DNA from: an uncultured Atopobium sp.
Lineage (GTDB): Bacteria; Actinomycetota; Coriobacteriia; Coriobacteriales; Atopobiaceae
NCBI GenBank assembly: GCA_946999785.1
Contig: CAMQEO010000036.1
Span: forward strand, 1-10,978
Direction of reading: 5' to 3'
Length of the DNA: 10,978 nt
The notes under the pieces: model-generated
Told to the model about the DNA's origin: nothing
What the model saw: the letters and a program-made list of their open reading frames with translations, nothing else
Database searches by the model: none
In this document: piece after piece, positions 6,690-10,978 of the stretch
Position numbering within the stretch: position 1 is the stretch's first letter
Layout: every line of letters starts with the position of its first letter
Translations under genes and position numbers: made by a program

Positions 6690-7979
6690 TTATGCACTTG
6701 TTTGTATATGCAACAAAGACTTTACTTCGTTAAGAATAACGCGTGCAACTTCGGGCAACTCTTGTGTATCGTGGTGTATAAGACGATCAGGATATACGAT
6801 AGTAATTTTGTCGGTTTGTGCGCCAAAGGTAGATTCAGCTTTTGATACATCATTAGCAATAATGCACGTACATTGCTTAAACTTTAATTTTTCAGCAGCA
6901 TTATGCTCCACATCCTCGGTTTCGGCAGCAAAGCCAATAACAATTTTTTGAGGATACAGACGCGCAACCGTTTGTAAGATATCAGGATTTTCAACAAGAC
7001 GAAGCGTATATGACTTTGGGCTTTGCGTATGAGTACTGTCAGCACAATCAAGCGATACAGGACTTGAATTTTGCGTATGAGTTATAAACTCACCATGAGG
7101 CTTTTTGATTTTTTGCGTAGCAACTGTTTCTGCGCGCCAATCCCCTACTGCAGCCGTGCAGATTATCACATCAGCACTCTTAGCAGCTTCAAGTGTTGCC
7201 TCATACATCTGTTTGCCATCTACTACAGAGATAAACGAGTCAACAAAGGGTCTAGGCAAAACAGAAGGACCACTAATCAGTACCACACGCGCTTTTTGGG
7301 CGCAAGCAGCACGCGCAAGCATATAACCAAGCTTTCCCGTGGCATGATTTGAAATAAAGCGTATAGGATCAAGCGCCTCTCTGGTAGGGCCTGCCGTAAT
7401 CACCACAGTTTTGCCAGCTAAATCAGCAGAAGAACAACGCGCAATACACATAACATACCAAGCAAGCTCAACAGGATCAACAAGCTTTCCTGTGGCATTA
7501 TAGCCACAAGCAAGATGACCGGAAGCAGGATCAACAACATAATAGCCCCAAGATCTAAGGGTATTAACATTAGCCTGAGTTGAGCGCGCTTGCCACATAT
7601 GAACATTCATAGCAGGAGCAATTACAACAGGAGTATGAACTGCTAAAAGCGTTGAACTTACCAAATCATCGGCAATTCCTGCAGCTAGTTTTGCCATGAT
7701 ATTCGCCGTTGCTGGAACAACCACACTTACCTCTGCCCAATCAGCAAGCTCGATATGAGCAATCGTGCTGTTGTGAGTAAAAAGCTCGGTGTATACATCG
7801 TGTCCAGATATTGCCGCAAATGTTTGTGGACCCACAAATTCGCAAGCTGCTTTTGTCATTGCAACGCGAACATCGCAGCCGTGTTTTTGTAACTCTCGGA
7901 GCGTAAGCACGGCTTTATATGCAGCAATTCCTCCGCACACTACTAAAAGTACCTGTAAAGGTTTATCCGATGTATTCAT
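6690..7979 (-). CDS. coaBC: Bifunctional phosphopantothenoylcysteine decarboxylase / phosphopantothenate-cysteine ligase
   Basis: A cytosolic fusion enzyme (also called Dfp) for two steps of coenzyme A synthesis: CTP-dependent joining of cysteine to 4'-phosphopantothenate (CoaB), then FMN-dependent decarboxylation to 4'-phosphopantetheine (CoaC). The N-terminal CoaC domain (about 1-185) shows the flavodoxin-like start VCGGIAAYK, catalytic His75 in HIELADWA, the PAMN motif (122-125) and the substrate flap GHLACGYNATGKL with Cys158. The CoaB domain (about 188-425) shows TAGPTREALDPIRFISNHATGKLG, including the Asn of the conserved SNH, AAVGDWR, KIKK (about 290-293) and GFAAETED. The length of 429 aa is slightly above the ~400-aa norm because of a polar loop insertion (about 294-323) bounded by a short direct repeat. 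GAGGA lies 6 nt before the ATG, 23 bp after the zinc-ribbon gene. The neighbouring cysteine desulfurase also consumes cysteine, though this need not be a functional link. Confidence 0.97.
   Translation of the reverse strand: MNTSDKPLQVLLVVCGGIAAYKAVLTLRELQKHGCDVRVAMTKAACEFVGPQTFAAISGHDVYTELFTHNSTIAHIELADWAEVSVVVPATANIMAKLAAGIADDLVSSTLLAVHTPVVIAPAMNVHMWQARSTQANVNTLRSWGYYVVDPASGHLACGYNATGKLVDPVELAWYVMCIARCSSADLAGKTVVITAGPTREALDPIRFISNHATGKLGYMLARAACAQKARVVLISGPSVLPRPFVDSFISVVDGKQMYEATLEAAKSADVIICTAAVGDWRAETVATQKIKKPHGEFITHTQNSSPVSLDCADSTHTQSPKSYTLRLVENPDILQTVARLYPQKIVIGFAAETEDVEHNAAEKLKFKQCTCIIANDVSKAESTFGAQTDKITIVYPDRLIHHDTQELPEVARVILNEVKSLLHIQTSA
7011..7100. repeat. In-frame insertion in coaBC bounded by a 13-bp direct repeat
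   Basis: TTTGCGTATGAGT occurs at 7022-7034 and again at 7070-7082 (+ strand), exactly 48 bp apart, which is 16 codons. Both copies encode Thr-His-Thr-Gln within a Ser/Thr/His-rich loop of CoaB that is absent or short in most family members. The arrangement fits an in-frame insertion or slippage event, but the spacer shows no further repetition. Confidence 0.6.
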
Positions 7980-8002
7980 AGTTATTCCTCTACGGTCTAT
8001 CT

Positions 8003-8725
8003 CTACGATCTGTCATGAGAAGCAATGATAAGCAAACGATGACAATACGGACATTCTGCAATGGTTTGATCTGCTTTGATTTTGTTATACAAACTGGGTT
8101 GCAACTTAACGCAGCAAACCGATGGCATATTTCCTTTGAGCTCTTCAACACAAATACCGTTAAATCTGCTTTTGAGGCTGGTATATAATGCCATATGCTC
8201 ATGGGTAAGACCACATTTTACCTCGTCACGAACATGTAATAACGAAGCGGCTTGACGCTTGATGTCTTCAATGCTTTGTGCTTGTTCGTCTTTAAGCGAA
8301 GCTAACTCCCCATGTAACTTTTCCTGTAAAAGATGGGCATTGTGCTCGGCTTTTTTAAATTTTTCTAAATCTGCCTTAAGCTTTTTTTCGTCAAATTGCA
8401 ACTTTTCAAACTTCTTTGCAAGACTAGAAAGCTGAAGCTCCAAATCACTAATACGACGATAATCGCTGCCTGCAGATTGTGCCTCAAGCTTTACGTTTTG
8501 GGTAATTTCTTGCAAATGTGTTTGCATATCGTGATTATCTTGAAGCTCGGTTTCAATGTCTTTTCGTTGTGCCAACAGTTGAGTTTGTTGCTGTTTTAAC
8601 TTTTTAAGTGCAGTAGTGCAAGCAGGTATGCGTTTGCCTTCAAGAAGGGCATGAAGTTGTTGATTATACCGCATAAGCTGTATGTCAACCTCTTGAAGTT
8701 TAAGAAGTGCTTGATACTCTTTCAT
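8003..8725 (-). CDS. Coiled-coil C4-type zinc-ribbon domain protein
   Basis: A 240-aa cytosolic protein of the family with a long antiparallel coiled coil followed by a small zinc ribbon (Pfam zf-RING_7 / former DUF164 type). Its role is poorly defined; a Helicobacter member (HP0958) acts as a protein and RNA chaperone in flagellar regulation. Residues ~1-180 are Leu/Lys/Glu/Gln-rich with heptad character and few Pro/Gly. The C-terminus has Cys204-Cys205 and Cys225-x2-Cys228 (ECPYCHRLLII). Aligned on the invariant Leu-x-Pro, the usual C-x2-C-H becomes Pro201-Ser-Val-Cys204-Cys205. The first zinc cysteine is therefore missing and an extra Cys replaces the His; Cys192 lies 12 residues earlier. 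Zinc binding may be altered. AAAGGA lies 5 nt before the ATG. The gene sits 26 bp after the desulfurase and 23 bp before coaBC. Family assignment is good; function unknown. Confidence 0.88.
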   Translation of the reverse strand: MKEYQALLKLQEVDIQLMRYNQQLHALLEGKRIPACTTALKKLKQQQTQLLAQRKDIETELQDNHDMQTHLQEITQNVKLEAQSAGSDYRRISDLELQLSSLAKKFEKLQFDEKKLKADLEKFKKAEHNAHLLQEKLHGELASLKDEQAQSIEDIKRQAASLLHVRDEVKCGLTHEHMALYTSLKSRFNGICVEELKGNMPSVCCVKLQPSLYNKIKADQTIAECPYCHRLLIIASHDRS

Positions 8726-8751
8726 AGGGTTCCTTTCATGATACGTACAGC

Positions 8752-9927
8752 TTATAGGGCAACTTGTGATGTGGTAACAATTGATAAAAGCGTGTTTGCA
8801 AAACGTTTAAGCGTATCTTCGTCTACGCGCTCATCAAACGAAATCCGTAACGCACCAAGCGCATCACGCTCGCAGATTCCCTGCGCTCGTAAAACATGAG
8901 ATGCGCGTGCAGAATCCGAGGCGCATGCAGATCCAGATGATATGCCAAAACCCTTGCTATCAAGCTGCAGCAAAATTGCCTGAGCATCACAATCTTTTGC
9001 TAACACACTTACAATGCCTGGAAGCCGTTTATCAGCAAACGAAAGCGAAGTTGTTGGCACTATTCGATCTGATGCACACAACGTTTGCTCAAGCATTTGT
9101 GCACGCGCGGCAACTTCAAGCCTTCTTTGTTTCATATGTTGTATGCATTCGCGTGCTGTTTGCGCAAATGCTTCACACAAACACACTGCTTGAGTACCAG
9201 GCCGAACACCGCCTTCTTGACCACCTCCAAAGGTAAGAGGCATAAAAGGAGTATTTCGTTTAAGAATTAAAGCACCAATACCCACCGGCCCGCCAATTTT
9301 ATGCGCCGCAATAGAGCATGCATCTATCTGTTCTAAATCACAAGGAATTCTACCGAATGCTTGTACAGCATCGCTCATAACGTAGGAACCCACCTCATGA
9401 GCACAGCGCGCAAGTTCACTCATTGGCTGGATTACACCTGTTTCGTTATTGGCATACATAATACAGGTAAGCGCAACATGCTCATCAAGAACACGACGTA
9501 ATTGTTCGCAGGTAATTTCACCTGTTGACGAAGGATGTACGTATACAACCTCAAATCCTTGTTCTTTCAGACGACCAAGCGGCTCAAGACATGAATCATG
9601 CTCAATTGCAGAAACAATAATCTTAGTACGACTTGGCTGTCTGAGCCGATATGCCTGCGCAATACCGCACAGCGCCATATTATTAGATTCGGTACCACCA
9701 GAGGTAAAGTGCACTTCATAAGGGTCTATAGCTGTTGTGAAACACAAAGCAATCTCACGACGACTACGCTCAAGTGCTGCATAGGCCAAACGTCCTGGTG
9801 TATGCAGCGAATTTGGATTAGCTCCTGCATAGGCAGATTCCTCATAAGATTTTTGCACCTGAAGAGAAATACTGCGCTGCGGAGCTGAAGCCGCATAATC
9901 AAGGTATACGTATGATGAGGATTTCAT
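8752..9927 (-). CDS. Cysteine desulfurase, NifS/IscS-type
   Basis: A PLP-dependent enzyme converting L-cysteine to alanine with transfer of sulfane sulfur to acceptors, feeding Fe-S cluster assembly and tRNA thiolation in the cytosol. The 391 aa contain the hallmark N-terminus YLDYAASAP, TSGGTESNN (75-83), catalytic His110 in EHD, ANNETG (159-164), SDAVQAFG with Asp186 and Gln189, PLP-binding Lys210 in AAHKIGGPVG, RPGT (242-245), and the catalytic loop SSGSACASDSARASHVLRAQG with Cys335. This is the NifS/IscS (group I) pattern rather than SufS. The frame stays open further upstream to 10086, but that would overlap rpe by 158 bp. The ATG at 9927 begins the conserved region exactly and lies 1 bp after the rpe stop (TAA-T-ATG), so it is the likely start and translation is probably coupled. 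No scaffold gene (iscU/sufU) or mnmA is next to it, so the precise sulfur acceptor cannot be inferred. Confidence 0.95.
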   Translation of the reverse strand: MKSSSYVYLDYAASAPQRSISLQVQKSYEESAYAGANPNSLHTPGRLAYAALERSRREIALCFTTAIDPYEVHFTSGGTESNNMALCGIAQAYRLRQPSRTKIIVSAIEHDSCLEPLGRLKEQGFEVVYVHPSSTGEITCEQLRRVLDEHVALTCIMYANNETGVIQPMSELARCAHEVGSYVMSDAVQAFGRIPCDLEQIDACSIAAHKIGGPVGIGALILKRNTPFMPLTFGGGQEGGVRPGTQAVCLCEAFAQTARECIQHMKQRRLEVAARAQMLEQTLCASDRIVPTTSLSFADKRLPGIVSVLAKDCDAQAILLQLDSKGFGISSGSACASDSARASHVLRAQGICERDALGALRISFDERVDEDTLKRFANTLLSIVTTSQVAL

Positions 9928-9928
9928 A

Positions 9929-10615
9929 TTATGCACGCTTTGCTTCCAATGCTCCGCGTTGTGCAGAGCTACGTAATGCTTCAATAGCAGCTGATCTATC
10001 TTGCGCGTTAAAGACCGATGAACCCGCAACCAGCATTGTTGCGCCAGCGCGTGCAACATCATATGCATTATGAGCATTGATGCCACCGTCTACTTCGATA
10101 ACAGGATTAACACCGTGTTCATCGCATAGCGCTTTGACCTTTGCAATCTTTTTACAGGTAGACTCAATAAATGATTGACCACCAAAACCGGGATTTACAC
10201 TCATAACCAAGACCATGTCTACATCTTCGATAACGTCGTCTAAACTCATGACGGCTGTTGCAGGATTAAGCGCAACACAAGTACGCTTATGAGCTGCATG
10301 AATTGTATCAATAAGGCGGTTTAAGTGGGTTTGGGCTTCCATATGAATGGTGAAGGAATCGACTCCTGCATCAAGATACCACTCAAGCGTTGCCTCGGGA
10401 TTATCAACCATCAGATGAACGTCAATGGGTAAATCGCTAGAGGTCTTAACCGCGCGTAGAATAGGACATCCAAAACTCAAATTTGGAACAAAGTGTCCAT
10501 CCATTACATCAAAATGCAGATAATCGGCCGTTGCAATAGATGATAGCTCATCTGAAAGCTTCATAAAATTGGCGGACAACATTGACGGCGCAATGCAAAT
10601 GGGATGTGTATCCAT
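9929..10615 (-). CDS. rpe: Ribulose-phosphate 3-epimerase
   Basis: Interconverts D-ribulose 5-phosphate and D-xylulose 5-phosphate in the pentose phosphate pathway, using a divalent metal in a TIM barrel. The 228 aa match the family length. Visible motifs are APSMLSANF (9-17), HFDVMDGHFVPN (34-45; His34 and Asp36 metal ligands, Asp36 catalytic), DVHLMV with His67, ALNPAT, VNPGFGGQSFI (140-150), and EVDGGIN with Asp176, the second catalytic Asp. AGSSVF near residue 198 is the phosphate-binding loop. The ATG at 10615 has AGAAGGG 7 nt upstream, overlapping the gpsA stop codon. The stop abuts the cysteine desulfurase start. All catalytic residues are present. Confidence 0.97.
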   Translation of the reverse strand: MDTHPICIAPSMLSANFMKLSDELSSIATADYLHFDVMDGHFVPNLSFGCPILRAVKTSSDLPIDVHLMVDNPEATLEWYLDAGVDSFTIHMEAQTHLNRLIDTIHAAHKRTCVALNPATAVMSLDDVIEDVDMVLVMSVNPGFGGQSFIESTCKKIAKVKALCDEHGVNPVIEVDGGINAHNAYDVARAGATMLVAGSSVFNAQDRSAAIEALRSSAQRGALEAKRA

Positions 10616-10622
10616 GAATGAA

Positions 10623-10629
10623 CCCTTCT
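10623..10629 (-). promoter_or_regulatory. Ribosome binding site of rpe overlapping the gpsA stop codon
   Basis: AGAAGGG at 10629-10623 lies 7 nt before the rpe ATG and shares bases with the gpsA TAG stop. This arrangement suggests ribosomes terminating on gpsA help initiation on rpe. Confidence 0.65.
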
Positions 10630-10978
10630 AATTGTTTGTTGACATACCATAAAATTCTTCGTGTGGAATTCTTTCAAGCAAAAGTGCAATAACGTCTTCG
10701 AGCTTGGCGTGTTCATATAAAACTGAGTAGACCGAGTTGGTAAGCGGACTTTCAATAGAAAGCTTTTTGCATAACTCTTGTGTGCTCAAAGCAGCACGAG
10801 CCCCCTCAACAACCATTGACGTACGCTGTTCATATTCCTGCAAACTTTCTCCTTGCGAAAAAGCACAGCCAAACGAGCGATTGCGCGAGTGCACCGACGT
10901 ACAAGTTGCAATAAGATCCCCCATACCTGCAAGACCCATACAGGTAAGTGATTTACCACCTTTTGCAATAACAATTCG
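10628..10978 (-). CDS. gpsA: NAD(P)H-dependent glycerol-3-phosphate dehydrogenase, C-terminal part (5' end outside window)
   Basis: GpsA reduces dihydroxyacetone phosphate to sn-glycerol 3-phosphate, the precursor of phospholipids, in the cytosol. Only the last 116 codons are in the window; the frame is open through the right edge. The fragment shows the C-terminal substrate-binding domain signature GLAGMGDLIATCTS, then SRNRSFG (with the Arg/Asn expected to contact cofactor and substrate), a GESLQEY-type turn and VVEGARAA, followed by the final helices ending EEFYGM. This is typical of GpsA C-termini. The stop TAG (10630-10628) overlaps the ribosome binding site of rpe, 12 bp before its start, so the two genes should be co-transcribed. 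Confidence 0.95.
   Translation of the reverse strand, partial: RIVIAKGGKSLTCMGLAGMGDLIATCTSVHSRNRSFGCAFSQGESLQEYEQRTSMVVEGARAALSTQELCKKLSIESPLTNSVYSVLYEHAKLEDVIALLLERIPHEEFYGMSTNN

Noticed and set aside
9928..10086. Upstream extension of the cysteine desulfurase by 53 codons
   Set aside because: It lies entirely inside rpe in another frame and has no similarity to desulfurases. The conserved N-terminus begins at the ATG at 9927.

Overview
The window is about 11 kb of compact bacterial chromosome, roughly 42-45% G+C by eye. It is almost entirely housekeeping sequence, with no phage, insertion-sequence or CRISPR content. The gene set and protein style suggest a low-G+C relative of the Coriobacteriia (Atopobium-like Actinomycetota). 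That is a guess from overall resemblance; Firmicutes are not excluded.

Left end (1-613): the 3' end of ftsH (membrane AAA+ protease) on the + strand, closed by a strong 12-bp hairpin terminator at 418-453. About 120 bp follow with no recognisable gene. From about 576 to the right edge, every feature is on the - strand.

tRNA unit (576-747, - strand): a tRNA-Pro(GGG) gene with encoded CCA, its own likely promoter upstream and a rho-independent terminator downstream.

Main array (855-10978, - strand, transcribed right to left): gpsA (C-terminal part, cut by the window edge), rpe, a NifS/IscS-type cysteine desulfurase, a coiled-coil C4-type zinc-ribbon protein, coaBC, a Uup-like ABC-F ATPase, and two half-transporters forming a heterodimeric ABC exporter. 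The first seven junctions are 1-41 bp apart with good ribosome binding sites or stop/start coupling. Only the junction between the two exporter genes is larger (about 80 bp). The whole array could be one transcript. The early genes serve core metabolism: glycerol-3-phosphate for phospholipids, the pentose phosphate pathway, sulfur mobilisation and coenzyme A. The last three are ABC ATPases: one ribosome-associated type and one exporter pair.

Most notable points: (1) the exporter pair has the paired deviations of an asymmetric exporter, with one canonical and one degenerate ATP site; (2) polar Ser/Thr/His/Cys-rich insertions occur in surface-loop positions of several unrelated proteins, and in coaBC the insertion is bounded by a 13-bp in-frame direct repeat; (3) the zinc-ribbon protein appears to have lost the first of its four zinc cysteines; (4) an ABC-F gene is tightly coupled to the exporter. 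I found no convincing new defence or mobile system here.
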